Positions 22,847 through 31,434 of a stretch of DNA of 64,000 nucleotides are shown here, one piece after another (positions within the stretch are counted from its first letter, which is position 1; the number at the start of each line of letters is the position of its first letter). Source of the stretch: Mycolicibacterium gilvum. Lineage in GTDB: Bacteria; Actinomycetota; Actinomycetes; Mycobacteriales; Mycobacteriaceae. Under the pieces are notes generated by a model. That model did no database searches and was not told the origin of the DNA. It worked only from the letters and a program-made list of their open reading frames with translations. The stretch covers positions 4,092,001 through 4,156,000 of the forward strand of contig NZ_UGQM01000001.1 in NCBI RefSeq assembly GCF_900454025.1. The letters run 5' to 3'. A program made the translations under genes and the position numbers.

Positions 22847-24301
22847 TCATTTTTCCTGTGCTCCGACCCGGCTGAACGTCGCCGGCACCGCGCGACCGTC
22901 CCCGCCGAGAGCGAGGACTTCGTCGAAGCCGTCCAACAGGCATTGCGCGAGAAGACCGGGATCGGTGATCGAGGCCCGGTCGTAGCGGGTACTGATGGTG
23001 CAATACCCCGAGCGCGAGATCAGGACGACCATCATCGCGACACCGGGCAGGGGCCCGAGACCGTACTGGCGCAACACCTTCGCACCGGCGATGAAGGTAT
23101 CGCCGGCGTAGACGGGCACATTGCTGGCCTGCACATCGGAGTTGACGATCGATCCCGCCATCGTCTCCAGCACGCTGTCGGGAAGCAGGCTGACGAGCGG
23201 GGCGATCGCACCGACCACGTCGAGGGCCCGCTCGTCGCGCTTGCTCCTCATCTGCGCGCGAATCTCCTTGATACGCATCGCGGGGTCCGACAGTCCGACG
23301 GGTGCGGCGAGGTTGACCCCCACGAAGCGGTTGCCCCCCGCAGGGTCGGCATCCGACCTGAGATTGACCGGGACGGCCATCGGCAGCGTGTCGACGGGCA
23401 CCCCCATGGACTCGTGGTAGAGCCGCAGCGCACCGCAGAGCCCGGCCAGGTAGGCGTCGTTGATCGAGCCTTCGGCGGCCTTCGACGCGCGGTGCAGGTC
23501 ACTGAATTCGATGTCGATGGCCTCGCTGCGCGACGACAGGCTTCGCCGCCGCAGGATCGGCGACGGGTCGGCGACCGGACCGACCACGCGCACACCGGAC
23601 CTCGCGTAATCGAAGACGCTGCCGAGCCGCTCGACCGGGTCGCGAACGACGTGGCCCACGGCCTGCGCGGCACCGGCGACCGCCCCGACCACCCCGCCGA
23701 CGATCGTGCCGGGCAGGCGGTTGAGCCCACTGCGCATCAGGTCGTTGGGCGACAGGTCGGTCGGCACCGGCATCGGCGGCACGGGTTGCGGCGGCGGCTC
23801 CCGCTCGAAGTCGTACAAATTGGCGAACATCTCGACGCCGCCGACCCCGTCGGTGACGGCATGGCTGAGATGCACCATCAGTGCTGCCCGGCCGTCCTGC
23901 ACACCCTCGATCAGGGTCGCGGTCCACAGCGGCCGGGAGATGTCGAGCGGTGACTGCGCGGCGATCTCGGCGAAATCCATCACCTGACGCAGCGTCCCCG
24001 GCTCGGGAACGCGGACCCGGCGCAAATGGAAATCGAGGTTGAAATCCGGATCGACGACCCAGCGGGGTGCGGCGGTGGGCAGCGTCGGCGTGACGACCTT
24101 CTGGCGCAGCCGGAGCACCTTGCGCGACGCATGTTCGAAGCGGGTGCGAAACGTGTCCCAGTCGGGCGTGGTGTCGAGCAGTTCGATGGTCATGATGCCC
24201 GAGCGGGTGCGGGGGTTGGCCTCGCCGCGATGCAGGATCTGATCCAGTGGACTGAGTTCCTCCGGGAGTCCGGCGGCGTCCAGACCCGACGAGCTGCTCA
24301 T
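22847..24301 (-). CDS. WS/DGAT-type acyltransferase, Rv2484c-like
   Basis: The 484-residue protein is a wax ester synthase/acyl-CoA:diacylglycerol acyltransferase family member that would transfer acyl-CoA to an alcohol or diacylglycerol. The N-terminal LSPLDQIL is typical. The active-site HHxxxDG motif is altered to SHAVTDG (about 143-149): the second, catalytic His is present but the first is Ser, as in several mycobacterial paralogues. The C-terminal domain has the expected NVPVYAGDTF and G-x-LPGV features. The ATG at 24301 lies 7 nt after TAGCGT (leaderless); a GTG at 24310 would add three residues. It leads the operon with plsC and plsB2, supporting a role in glycerolipid or storage lipid synthesis. 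Confidence 0.88.
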   Translation of the reverse strand: MSSSSGLDAAGLPEELSPLDQILHRGEANPRTRSGIMTIELLDTTPDWDTFRTRFEHASRKVLRLRQKVVTPTLPTAAPRWVVDPDFNLDFHLRRVRVPEPGTLRQVMDFAEIAAQSPLDISRPLWTATLIEGVQDGRAALMVHLSHAVTDGVGGVEMFANLYDFEREPPPQPVPPMPVPTDLSPNDLMRSGLNRLPGTIVGGVVGAVAGAAQAVGHVVRDPVERLGSVFDYARSGVRVVGPVADPSPILRRRSLSSRSEAIDIEFSDLHRASKAAEGSINDAYLAGLCGALRLYHESMGVPVDTLPMAVPVNLRSDADPAGGNRFVGVNLAAPVGLSDPAMRIKEIRAQMRSKRDERALDVVGAIAPLVSLLPDSVLETMAGSIVNSDVQASNVPVYAGDTFIAGAKVLRQYGLGPLPGVAMMVVLISRSGYCTISTRYDRASITDPGLLAQCLLDGFDEVLALGGDGRAVPATFSRVGAQEK

Positions 24302-24308
24302 CCACCAC

Positions 24309-24314
24309 ACGCTA
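24309..24314 (-). promoter_or_regulatory. -10 box for the WS/DGAT-plsC-plsB2 operon
   Basis: Minus-strand TAGCGT is followed by 7 nt and the ATG at 24301, the leaderless arrangement seen repeatedly in this window. It would drive the whole glycerolipid operon. Confidence 0.55.
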
Positions 24315-24398
24315 GTCGGCGGTTGCGGGACAGGGAGTGGCTTTACGCGCCGTCACCGGCCCGGCTCCGACACCTCGGGCGATACACTCCTAGCCGTT

Positions 24399-24471
<73 letters not shown>

Positions 24472-24482
24472 CTTTTTCGTGG

Positions 24483-26189
24483 TCAGGCGACCGTCACCAG
24501 GTCGCCGGCCACAGTGGGACGGTAGCTCTGCGGTGCGGCCCCGTCGGCGGTGATCGTCTCGAAGGCGTCGGGCGCCCACGCCCACATGAACGCGCCGAGT
24601 GGCACTGCCAGTCCCCTGCCGCCCGACACCCCCGGATCGTTGATGTAGACCCTGCCGTTGTGGGTGTCCACCGCGATCACCACCACGCCGTGATTGGCAT
24701 TGACGCGATCGGCTCCGGGGCTGCCCTCTTTTTCGGTAGCGTCCCAGATGGTTTGGTTGTTCACGCCGGTGATGACGCCGTGTCCCTCGAAGAGCAGCTT
24801 GCTCACGACATCGAGGGCGTCCAGACCGTCGTAATAGGTGGCGTCCTCGTCGTCGCTGGGGAAGTACCGCAGATCGGCGGCATTGCCCCGCAGCTTCAGC
24901 AGGGCCGCGGCATCTGCGGGCAGGACACCGTCTTCGCTACCTTCGCCGAGGTACATCATCTTCGATGGATCGACGACGCTCGGGGTACGTTTGGCCTGCT
25001 CGACGATCGCCTCTTCGAGCGCGCGGGTCGGTATCTGCCCCGTGAACTGTCCCTCGATCATCAGGATCGACATCAGCAGGCAGTTGTCGGCGTGGTTCTG
25101 CTCGGCCCAGTACTTCTTGTTGGAGAGATTGCCGTAGAAGCCGGTTCCGCGGATGCTGACCTTGAGCTCCTCGTTCTCGGAGTCGTCGGAGTCGTCGGAG
25201 TCGCCGGAGTCGGCATCCACCATTCGCGCGGTGACGCTGAACACCGAGTCGACGGTGTCGCGCTGGGACAGGCCGAGGCCGATCGCGATGTTGTGCATCA
25301 CGAGCTGGATCACTCCGAACAGCCCCGGCCGGCGGGCCTCGGCACCGTTGTCGGCGACGATCACGAACGAATCCCTGGTGTCCTTGTCGAACTCCGAAGG
25401 ATCGAACGTGTACGTGTAGGTGCCGGCCTCCGGGTCGATGGTCAGCGTGCCCATGGTCGGCGCCTGCTTGATGAGATAGTTCAGCGTGAGCCCGTTGTTG
25501 CTCTGGCCGTTGAGTTTTCCGGTGAAGACGCCGGGGGCCACCTCGATGTTGTCGGTGGGCGACAAGGTCGGCGCCTTGTTGAAGAAGGTGTACCTGACGT
25601 CGCGGACGAGCGTGTCCCACCACGATTCGGTGGGTTCGGACGCCGTGGCGGTGGCCGCCGACTCCCGATCGGTCGCGGCCGGCCCTGCGCGCGGCGTCGC
25701 TTCGCCTGTTTCGACCGATGGGGTCGGAGCGTCGGGTTCCTCGACGACCTCGGGGGCTTCGGGAGCCTCGGCGGGTGTGCTGGACCTGTCCTCGACGACC
25801 GTGATCGGTTCGGTCGCTCCGTCGGTCTCGCCGGCCTGCTCCTCCGGTGCCGCGTCGTCAACGGGCACGCTGGATTCGTTGTCCTCCGACCCGGGATCGG
25901 ACGCGTCGGCGTCCCCGCCGACAGACGTCGGCCTCGACGACGACTTCTCGGACGGCTTACCGGAGGTGCGCGTGTCGGACGTACTGGCGCCGGCCGACTG
26001 ATCCGCACCCGCGGCGCCGGTATCGGCAGCGGCTACGGATGCGCCGCTCAGCAACGCGATGGCGAGACCGAGGGTCAGCGCCCACGCCGTCAGCAAAGTG
26101 GAGACATCGCGGTGGTGTCGTCGTTGCGGTGCCCTACCGGGTGCCAATTCGACTGCCGCGCTGCGCAGGTTGAACGACGCTCTGTCCAC
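24483..26189 (-). CDS. secreted multidomain protein with C39-like cysteine peptidase domain
   Basis: The 568-residue protein has a long N-terminal signal region (hydrophobic core about 30-55, LLTAWALTLGLAIALLSG, then an Ala-rich cleavage site) and an acidic Ser/Thr/Pro/Glu linker (about 55-190). A beta domain (about 205-320) with GTLTIDPEAGTYTYTFDP resembles cadherin/VCBS-type repeats. The C-terminal domain resembles C39-type papain-like peptidases: Gln-x5-Cys with C370 (EQNHADNC), H500 (NANHGVVV) and an Asp in INDPG about 16 residues on. A DSDDSDDSE run precedes it. It is probably exported and surface-located. The GTG at 26189 is the only start that keeps the signal region. I know no characterised homologue. 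Confidence 0.7.
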   Translation of the reverse strand: MDRASFNLRSAAVELAPGRAPQRRHHRDVSTLLTAWALTLGLAIALLSGASVAAADTGAAGADQSAGASTSDTRTSGKPSEKSSSRPTSVGGDADASDPGSEDNESSVPVDDAAPEEQAGETDGATEPITVVEDRSSTPAEAPEAPEVVEEPDAPTPSVETGEATPRAGPAATDRESAATATASEPTESWWDTLVRDVRYTFFNKAPTLSPTDNIEVAPGVFTGKLNGQSNNGLTLNYLIKQAPTMGTLTIDPEAGTYTYTFDPSEFDKDTRDSFVIVADNGAEARRPGLFGVIQLVMHNIAIGLGLSQRDTVDSVFSVTARMVDADSGDSDDSDDSENEELKVSIRGTGFYGNLSNKKYWAEQNHADNCLLMSILMIEGQFTGQIPTRALEEAIVEQAKRTPSVVDPSKMMYLGEGSEDGVLPADAAALLKLRGNAADLRYFPSDDEDATYYDGLDALDVVSKLLFEGHGVITGVNNQTIWDATEKEGSPGADRVNANHGVVVIAVDTHNGRVYINDPGVSGGRGLAVPLGAFMWAWAPDAFETITADGAAPQSYRPTVAGDLVTVA

Positions 26190-26297
26190 TCTGACCCCCG
26201 ACGTCCCGTTCGGCAGCGGTGCCGACCCGTGTCAGGGACAAATTAACTCAGCTGCAGCAAAGCAGCCGCGGTTTCCCGCGAAATTCTCTTGCGGGCG

Positions 26298-27158
26298 TCA
26301 GCGCCCGCGACCGTCGGCGAAATCCTGCTCGAGAAATTCCAGAAGCACCGCGTTGAATTCGTCGGCGTGACTCATCGGGATGCCGTGCGGACCACCGGCG
26401 ATGACGTGCAGCCGTCCGTCCGGGAGCAGTTCGTAGGTCCGCTTGCCCGACCCTTCGAACGGCACGGTGGCGTCGCTGTCACCGTGGATGACCAGGCTGG
26501 GAACGGTGACCTTCGGCAGGTCCTCGCGGAAATCGGTGCCGCCGAACGCGGCCATGCATGCCAGCGTTGCGGGCTTGTCTGCGTCACCGCACATCGAAAG
26601 CGCCTCCTGACGCTCCTGCTCGGTCACCTGCAGCTCACCATCGGCCGAGAACACATCGGTCATGAACTGCTCGAAGAACGCGTCCTGGTCGGTGGTGAGC
26701 GACGCCGCCATCCTGGCCGCTTCGAGCTTGCCCAGCGGCCCTTCGGGGTTGTCCTTGCGCGCCGACATGAACGGCGTGACCGACGAGGCGAACACGACGC
26801 TGCGGATCCGTTCGACGCCCTTGCGCGCGCAGTACGCGGCCACTTCGCCCCCGCCCATCGAGAACCCCACCAGGGTCACGTCGGTGAGGTCCAGTTCTTC
26901 GAGAACCGCGGACAGGTCATCGGACAGGCTCTCGTAGGTGTAACCGATCAACGGCTTGTCGCTGCGACCGAATCCGCGTCGGTCGTAGGTGATCACCCGG
27001 TATCCGGCATCTCGCAGCGCGTCGACCTGGTGAGCCCAGGAATCGCTGTGCAACGGCCAACCGTGGATCAGAACGACGGGCCGAGCGTCCCCGCCGGAGT
27101 CGTCGACGTGCAGATCGGTGCTGCGCAGTGGTCCTCGGTAGGCGGTGATCATGGTCAT
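26298..27158 (-). CDS. alpha/beta hydrolase, non-haem haloperoxidase-like
   Basis: The 286-residue cytosolic protein has the alpha/beta hydrolase fold. The oxyanion region is LIHGWPLHSDSW (about 29-40), the nucleophile elbow is GFSMGGGE (Ser near 97), the acid lies in HGDSDATVP and the His in GGPHGI. The pattern is that of bacterial non-haem chloroperoxidase/arylesterase enzymes. The true substrate is unknown. The start at 27158 is preceded by an AAAGGAA sequence; a second ATG lies two codons later. It is downstream of and co-directional with the TetR gene, separated by 58 bp, so co-transcription is possible. Confidence 0.85.
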   Translation of the reverse strand: MTMITAYRGPLRSTDLHVDDSGGDARPVVLIHGWPLHSDSWAHQVDALRDAGYRVITYDRRGFGRSDKPLIGYTYESLSDDLSAVLEELDLTDVTLVGFSMGGGEVAAYCARKGVERIRSVVFASSVTPFMSARKDNPEGPLGKLEAARMAASLTTDQDAFFEQFMTDVFSADGELQVTEQERQEALSMCGDADKPATLACMAAFGGTDFREDLPKVTVPSLVIHGDSDATVPFEGSGKRTYELLPDGRLHVIAGGPHGIPMSHADEFNAVLLEFLEQDFADGRGR

Positions 27159-27216
27159 GGACGTCGTTTTCCTTTCGGCCTGACGTCCGTTTCTGTACCC
27201 ACCCTGTGAACGATCA

Positions 27217-28002
27217 CTACCTGGCTGTGCGGTTGATCACGGGTTCCAGTCCGTCGAGCACTCGCGCCAGGCCGAAGCGGTAGGCGTGGTCCGCGTCGTA
27301 GGCAGAGCCGAACGCCTGGCCGGCTGCCGCCCCGATACGCGCTGCGAGCGGGAACTTTTCGTCGTCGAAGACCTCGGCCAGCAGCGGCCCGGCGCGATCC
27401 CACCACGCCTGGTCGCTGACGCCGCTGTCGCGTCGCGCCTCGCGGGCATCGCCGGCGATACGCGCCACCGAGGTCACGAACCCGAGAACGTAGGTCAGCG
27501 CCGAGTCCATATCCAGATCGCTGAGGCCAAGCCCATCGAAGGCGCGCAGTTCGTGGTCGTATTTGGCGGCTGTGCCCGGCCCCAGGGGCGGACGCGTGGT
27601 GGCGAGCTGGGTCACCCACGGGTGCTCGTCGAGCAGCGCGCGGTTCTCGTCGGCGATCGCCGTGACCCGGTGCCGCCACGGGAGCCCGGACAGGTCGCCG
27701 CGGGACATCTGCCCGTAGACGTTGTCGAGCATCAGGTCGAGCAGCTCGGCTTTGCCGGGCACATAGGTGTAGATCGCCATCGGCGCGAGGCCCAGGACGC
27801 CCGCGACCGCGCGGATCGTGACTGCCGACAAACCCTGGGTGTCGGCGATGCCGACCGCGGCGGCCACGACGGCGTCGACGGAGGTGCGCTGCTTGGGACC
27901 CCGACCGGAGCGGGCCTCTGCCGGAACGCGCCACAACAGTTCGAGAGTGCGCACCGGATCGCCCGCGCTGCTGCGCGCGGATCCCGAACCAGGATTGTCC
28001 AT
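27217..28002 (-). CDS. TetR-family repressor with TetR_C_1-like domain
   Basis: The 261-residue protein has a DNA-binding helix-turn-helix at about 45-90 (TIRAVAGVLGLAPMAIYTYVPGK) after a basic leader, and a long helical C-terminal ligand domain of the TetR_C_1 type seen in efflux and catabolic regulators. The ATG at 28002 sits 7 nt after TACGAT (leaderless); an ATG at 28035 would add 11 residues. It is divergent from the SnoaL-like gene, and an 18-bp palindrome between them is the likely operator, so autoregulation and control of the neighbour are expected. The ligand is unknown. Confidence 0.87.
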   Translation of the reverse strand: MDNPGSGSARSSAGDPVRTLELLWRVPAEARSGRGPKQRTSVDAVVAAAVGIADTQGLSAVTIRAVAGVLGLAPMAIYTYVPGKAELLDLMLDNVYGQMSRGDLSGLPWRHRVTAIADENRALLDEHPWVTQLATTRPPLGPGTAAKYDHELRAFDGLGLSDLDMDSALTYVLGFVTSVARIAGDAREARRDSGVSDQAWWDRAGPLLAEVFDDEKFPLAARIGAAAGQAFGSAYDADHAYRFGLARVLDGLEPVINRTAR

Positions 28003-28009
28003 CCGACCG

Positions 28010-28015
28010 ATCGTA
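28010..28015 (-). promoter_or_regulatory. -10 box for the TetR gene
   Basis: Minus-strand TACGAT, then 7 nt, then the ATG at 28002. The palindromic operator at 28042-28059 lies about 40-57 bp upstream of this start, covering or abutting the -35 region. Confidence 0.55.
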
Positions 28016-28041
28016 GCTGGTGGAAGGCTCGTCATAATCGC

Positions 28042-28059
28042 GTACACTGTACGGTGTAC
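28042..28059. promoter_or_regulatory. TetR operator palindrome
   Basis: The 18-bp sequence GTACACTGTACGGTGTAC matches its reverse complement at 16 positions, with perfect GTACAC/GTGTAC ends and a central GTAC. It lies between the divergent TetR and SnoaL-like genes, 27 bp upstream of the latter's start and over its core promoter. Position and symmetry fit a dimeric TetR repressor. Confidence 0.75.
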
Positions 28060-28086
28060 GCAGTACGTAGATAAAGGAGATGCGCA

Positions 28087-28494
28087 GTGACCCCACCCAC
28101 CCACGACGGGTTCGAGCCGTCGAGCAGCGACGTCGCGGCGGTCTTGGCCTGGTTCGAGCACTACGACGCGCTCGCGGTCGCCAAGGACGTCGACGCAATG
28201 GCAGACCAGGCGATGTTCCCGCTGAACGAGGTCACCGACGGATACGCCGCGTCGTGCGACCGGGAGAAGTTCGTCGCACAGATGACCGAACAACTCGGCC
28301 AGCCAGGCGACGTCTCGATGGACTCGGTGCGCACGCCACACTTCGTCAACGAGAACCTGGTCTTCGTGATCACCGATGCGACCATCACGGCGGCCGGGCA
28401 GAGCCACCGGGTCCGCTACGGCGACCTGCTGGTCAAGACCGGCGGGGAATGGCGCTTCCAGACCATGGTCCAGGGCGGCTGGGGCGAGTTCTGA
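28087..28494 (+). CDS. SnoaL/NTF2-like protein under TetR control
   Basis: The 135-residue protein has a cone-shaped NTF2-like fold of the SnoaL/DUF4440 type: an N-terminal helix VLAWFEHYDALAVAKD, then strands ending in HRVRYGDLLVKTGGEWRFQTMVQGG. These domains form ligand-binding pockets, and some are isomerases or hydrolases; no catalytic residues can be assigned. The GTG at 28087 has AAAGGAGA 6 nt upstream. It is the direct divergent neighbour of the TetR gene and probably its main target. Confidence 0.75.
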   Translation: MTPPTHDGFEPSSSDVAAVLAWFEHYDALAVAKDVDAMADQAMFPLNEVTDGYAASCDREKFVAQMTEQLGQPGDVSMDSVRTPHFVNENLVFVITDATITAAGQSHRVRYGDLLVKTGGEWRFQTMVQGGWGEF

Positions 28495-28510
28495 GCCCGT
28501 CCCTCGGCGA

Positions 28511-28554
28511 TTCGGGTGTCGTTGGTCAACGCAGTGTTGACCAACGACACCGAA
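28511..28554. promoter_or_regulatory. perfect 15-bp inverted repeat upstream of the FatA-type gene
   Basis: Arms 28516-28530 and 28536-28550 (GTGTCGTTGGTCAAC and its complement) pair perfectly around a 5-nt centre; a further TTCG/CGAA extends the stem with one bulged base. It starts 17 bp after the SnoaL-like stop, and its right arm ends 10 bp before the -10 box of the next gene. It may be a terminator or, more likely from its position, a regulator-binding palindrome with TTGACC in the right arm near the -35 position. Confidence 0.6.
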
Positions 28555-28563
28555 GTCCCGCCG

Positions 28564-28569
28564 TAGTCT
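28564..28569 (+). promoter_or_regulatory. -10 box for the FatA-type thioesterase gene
   Basis: TAGTCT is followed by 7 nt and the ATG at 28577, the leaderless pattern. Confidence 0.6.
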
Positions 28570-28576
28570 GGCCGGG

Positions 28577-29353
28577 ATGGCCATCGACGACGACGATCCG
28601 GTCCAGCGACGCCTGGCCGTGCGACCCGATTCCGGGTACGTCTACCGCACCGCGTGGCGGGTCGCGACCGGTGACATCGGCAGCGATCTGAACCTGCGCC
28701 TCGACGGCGTCGCCCGCTATATCCAGGAGGTCGGCGCCGAGAACCTCGTCGACGCCGGTGAGGCCGAGGCACATCCGCACTGGCTGGTGCAGCGCACGGT
28801 GATCGACGTGATCGAACCGATCGAGTTCCCCAACGAGGTCGCGTTCAGCCGCTGGTGCTCGGGTCTGTCGACCCGCTGGTGCACGATGCGCGTCGACCTC
28901 GTCGGCAGCGACGGCGGGCGCATCGAGACGGAGGGGTTCTGGATCGCGATGAATGCGAAAACCCTGACGCCGCAACGGGCCACCGACTCCCTCATCGAGC
29001 GGTTCTCCACCACGACCACCGAGCATCGCCTGAAATGGCGTCCGTGGCTGAAGAATCCGGCCGACGCCACCGAGTCGATGCCGTTCGCGCTGCGCCGCAC
29101 CGACATCGACCTTTTCGAGCACGTCACCAACACCGCCTACTGGCACGCGATCCACGAGGTGATCGCCCGCGTTCCCGATGTCTGCGCGCCGCCCTACCGG
29201 GCGGTCATCGAGTACCGCAAGCCGATCAAGTTCGGCGAGGACGTCGTCATCACCTGGCGCCGCGACGGCGACGCACCGCATGTCGACATCGCGCTGACCG
29301 TGGACGGCGAGGTGCGGGCCGCGGCCCTGCTGCGCACCCTCTCGCTAGGCTGA
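28577..29353 (+). CDS. acyl-ACP thioesterase (FatA/FatB type)
   Basis: The 258-residue protein has tandem hotdog domains of the plant/bacterial acyl-ACP thioesterase family. The first hotdog (about 18-140) holds [17 protein letters not shown]. The second (about 155-258) carries [22 protein letters not shown], with the Asp/Asn/His region expected at the active site. It should release fatty acids from acyl-ACP or acyl-CoA. The ATG at 28577 is leaderless by promoter position. The crotonase gene begins 5 bp after its stop but has its own -10 box. A similar paralogue occurs in M. tuberculosis (Rv2001 by memory). Confidence 0.88.
   Translation: MAIDDDDPVQRRLAVRPDSGYVYRTAWRVATGDIGSDLNLRLDGVARYIQEVGAENLVDAGEAEAHPHWLVQRTVIDVIEPIEFPNEVAFSRWCSGLSTRWCTMRVDLVGSDGGRIETEGFWIAMNAKTLTPQRATDSLIERFSTTTTEHRLKWRPWLKNPADATESMPFALRRTDIDLFEHVTNTAYWHAIHEVIARVPDVCAPPYRAVIEYRKPIKFGEDVVITWRRDGDAPHVDIALTVDGEVRAAALLRTLSLG
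29346..29351 (+). promoter_or_regulatory. -10 box for the crotonase gene
   Basis: TAGGCT overlaps the last codons of the thioesterase gene and is followed by 7 nt and the GTG at 29359. This places an internal, leaderless promoter within what looks like a tight operon. Confidence 0.55.
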
Positions 29354-29358
29354 GCCCC

Positions 29359-30111
29359 GTGTCCGAACTGGTACTGATGCAGGTCACCGACCGCGTCGCA
29401 CTCATCACGATCAACGATCCCGACCGGCGCAACGCCGTGACCGCGGAGATCTCGGCGGCGCTGCGGGCGGCGGTGAGCGCGGCCGAGGCCGACCCCGACG
29501 TGCACGCGGTGATCGTCACGGGGGCGGGAAAGGCTTTCTGCGCAGGAGCCGATCTCACCGCGCTCGGCGCGGCGACCGAAGACGGGCTGCGGGTGATCTA
29601 CGACGGGTTCCTCGCCGTCGCACAGTGCAGCCTGCCGACGATCGCGGCGGTCAACGGTGCTGCCGTCGGCGCCGGCCTGAACTTGGCGCTGGCGGCCGAC
29701 GTGCGCATCGCCGGACCGCACGCGATGTTCGATCCGCGCTTCCAGAAGTTGGGCATCCATCCCGGCGGCGGCGCGACCTGGATGCTGCAGCGGATCACCG
29801 GCCCGCAGGCCGCCCGCGCCGCCCTGCTGTTCGGGATGCGATTCGACGCCGACGCCGCCGTACGCCACGGACTCGCCCTCGAGGTGGCCGACGATCCGGT
29901 CGCACGGGCACGCGAACTGGCCGCCGGCCCCGCCGGCGCACCCCGTGACGTCGTGGTGGCCACCAAGGCGTCGATGCGTGCCACCGCCCATCCGGGCACC
30001 GACGACCTCGAGCAACACCGCCTCGCGGTCGACATCGAGATCGTGCCCCAGGCCACCTCGATCGAGTCACCCGAGTTCGCGGCCCGGCTGGCCGCCGCCA
30101 AGCGCAGGTGA
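29359..30111 (+). CDS. echA14: enoyl-CoA hydratase/isomerase family protein
   Basis: The 250-residue crotonase-fold protein has the N-terminal [15 protein letters not shown], the oxyanion strand [11 protein letters not shown] (about 58-68) and the second oxyanion/active region [21 protein letters not shown] (about 100-120). In that segment and the following [14 protein letters not shown] the two Glu residues of true hydratases are not both evident (G-I-H-P replaces the Glu-containing loop), so another crotonase reaction is possible. GTG at 29359 is the leaderless start. Position between Rv2484c-like and citE genes suggests the echA14 orthologue; that name is tentative. Confidence 0.8.
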   Translation: MSELVLMQVTDRVALITINDPDRRNAVTAEISAALRAAVSAAEADPDVHAVIVTGAGKAFCAGADLTALGAATEDGLRVIYDGFLAVAQCSLPTIAAVNGAAVGAGLNLALAADVRIAGPHAMFDPRFQKLGIHPGGGATWMLQRITGPQAARAALLFGMRFDADAAVRHGLALEVADDPVARARELAAGPAGAPRDVVVATKASMRATAHPGTDDLEQHRLAVDIEIVPQATSIESPEFAARLAAAKRR

Positions 30112-30112
30112 C

Positions 30113-30916
30113 CTAGGGCGCCAGCGCGACGATCCGCTCGGCACGCCGCAGCACCGGCATGTCGACCATCTGGCCTTCGTACTGGAAAACCCCGCGCTCG
30201 GCCTGCGCCGCGGCCAGCACCCGGCGGGCCCAGTCGGCCTGCGCCTCGGTCGGTGTGTAGCCGTCCCGGATCACCGGCAACTGCGTCGGGTGGATCGCGA
30301 CCTTGCCGTCGAAGCCGACCGCGACCGCGTCGTCGACCTCACCCCGCAGCCCGTCGAGATTCTTGATGTCGAGGAACACCGAGTCCAGCGCGACCCGTCC
30401 GTATGCCTTGGCGGCCAGCAGTGTCTGGGAGCGGACGTGGCGGGCGACCTCGCGGTAGGAGCCGTCGGGGTAGCGGTTGGCCGTCCCGCCGAGTTCGGCG
30501 AACAGGTCCTCGGCACCCCACATCAGCGCGTACGCGTTGTCCACCCGCGCCAGGTCGACCACGTTCAGCGCGCCCAGCGGCGTCTCGATCAGCACGATCA
30601 CGTCCAACGGCGCCAACGCGCGGACCTGTTCGGGCGCTTCGGTCTTGGCGAGCATCACCGTGGTGTATGCGGTGCGCGCGACGGCCTCCAGGTCGGGTCC
30701 GTGATCAGCGGTGCCGGTCGGGTTGACTCGCACCACGGTGCGCGCCGGATCCAGCGGGGTGTTCACCAGCGCTTCCCGGGCCGCAGCGCGGTCCTTGGCC
30801 GCGACGCCGTCTTCGAGATCGACGATCACGATATCGGCTGCGGCCGCGGCCTTTTCGAACCGTTCCGGTCGGTCCGCGGGGCAGAACAACCATGCCGTCC
30901 CGGGTGCCAGTGTCAC
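30113..30916 (-). CDS. citE: CitE-like beta-hydroxyacyl-CoA lyase
   Basis: The 267-residue TIM-barrel protein belongs to the HpcH/HpaI citrate lyase beta superfamily: LFCPADRPERFEKA, VDLEDGVA (metal/Arg region, about 34-41), VRVNPTGT, VLIETPLGALN and MWGAEDLFAELGG. M. tuberculosis CitE (Rv2498c) acts as a beta-malyl/citramalyl-CoA-type lyase rather than part of a citrate lyase complex; no CitD or CitF is present here. It is the last gene of the acyl-CoA operon. The GTG at 30916 overlaps the maoC-like stop (GTGA). Confidence 0.9.
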   Translation of the reverse strand: MTLAPGTAWLFCPADRPERFEKAAAAADIVIVDLEDGVAAKDRAAAREALVNTPLDPARTVVRVNPTGTADHGPDLEAVARTAYTTVMLAKTEAPEQVRALAPLDVIVLIETPLGALNVVDLARVDNAYALMWGAEDLFAELGGTANRYPDGSYREVARHVRSQTLLAAKAYGRVALDSVFLDIKNLDGLRGEVDDAVAVGFDGKVAIHPTQLPVIRDGYTPTEAQADWARRVLAAAQAERGVFQYEGQMVDMPVLRRAERIVALAP

Positions 30917-31434
30917 TGCGCCTCTCCTTCGGGTCGCTTGCGCACCATCGTCTTGCGCGATGCGGTCGCCACGATATCGCCGTGCTGATTGCGCCCGACG
31001 TGGCTGAAGGTGACGATCCCCTCCCCCGGCCGGCTCTTGGACTCCCGCTTGTCGGTGACCTCGGTCTCGGCGTACAGCGTGTCGCCGTGGAACAGCGGCT
31101 TCGGAAAGGCCACCTCGCCGAAGCCGAGATTGCCGACGATCGTGCCCTGGGTCAGCTGCGCGACCGACAGACCGACCAGCGTGGACAGCGTGAACATCGA
31201 ATTGACCAACCGCTGGTTGAACGGCGGCAACGCATCCGAGAACGCGGCGTCCAGGTGCAGCGCCTGGGTGTTCATCGTCAACGTCGTGAACAGGACGTTG
31301 TCGGCCTCGGTGATGGTGCGGCCGGGCCGGTGCTGGTAGAGCACGCCGGTTTCGAACTCCTCGAACCACAACCCGCGCTGGACGACGATCTTCGTGTACC
31401 CGCTCACTTCGGTCCGATCGTTCGCTCCGCTCAC
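30913..31434 (-). CDS. MaoC-like enoyl-CoA dehydratase
   Basis: The 173-residue hotdog protein has MaoC features: WFEEFETGVLYQHRPGRTITEADNVLFT (about 23-50) with the Asp/His-type hydratase region partly altered, and LGFGEVAFPKPLFHGDTLYAETEV. It should hydrate an unsaturated branched acyl-CoA. GTG at 31434 overlaps the fadE19 stop; its own stop overlaps citE. It corresponds to Rv2499c. Confidence 0.88.
   Translation of the reverse strand: MSGANDRTEVSGYTKIVVQRGLWFEEFETGVLYQHRPGRTITEADNVLFTTLTMNTQALHLDAAFSDALPPFNQRLVNSMFTLSTLVGLSVAQLTQGTIVGNLGFGEVAFPKPLFHGDTLYAETEVTDKRESKSRPGEGIVTFSHVGRNQHGDIVATASRKTMVRKRPEGEAQ

Noticed and set aside
25182..25214. Short GAGTCGTCG-type repeat as a possible CRISPR or satellite
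   Set aside because: It is an in-frame Asp-Ser run in the linker of the secreted protein, with no spacers.
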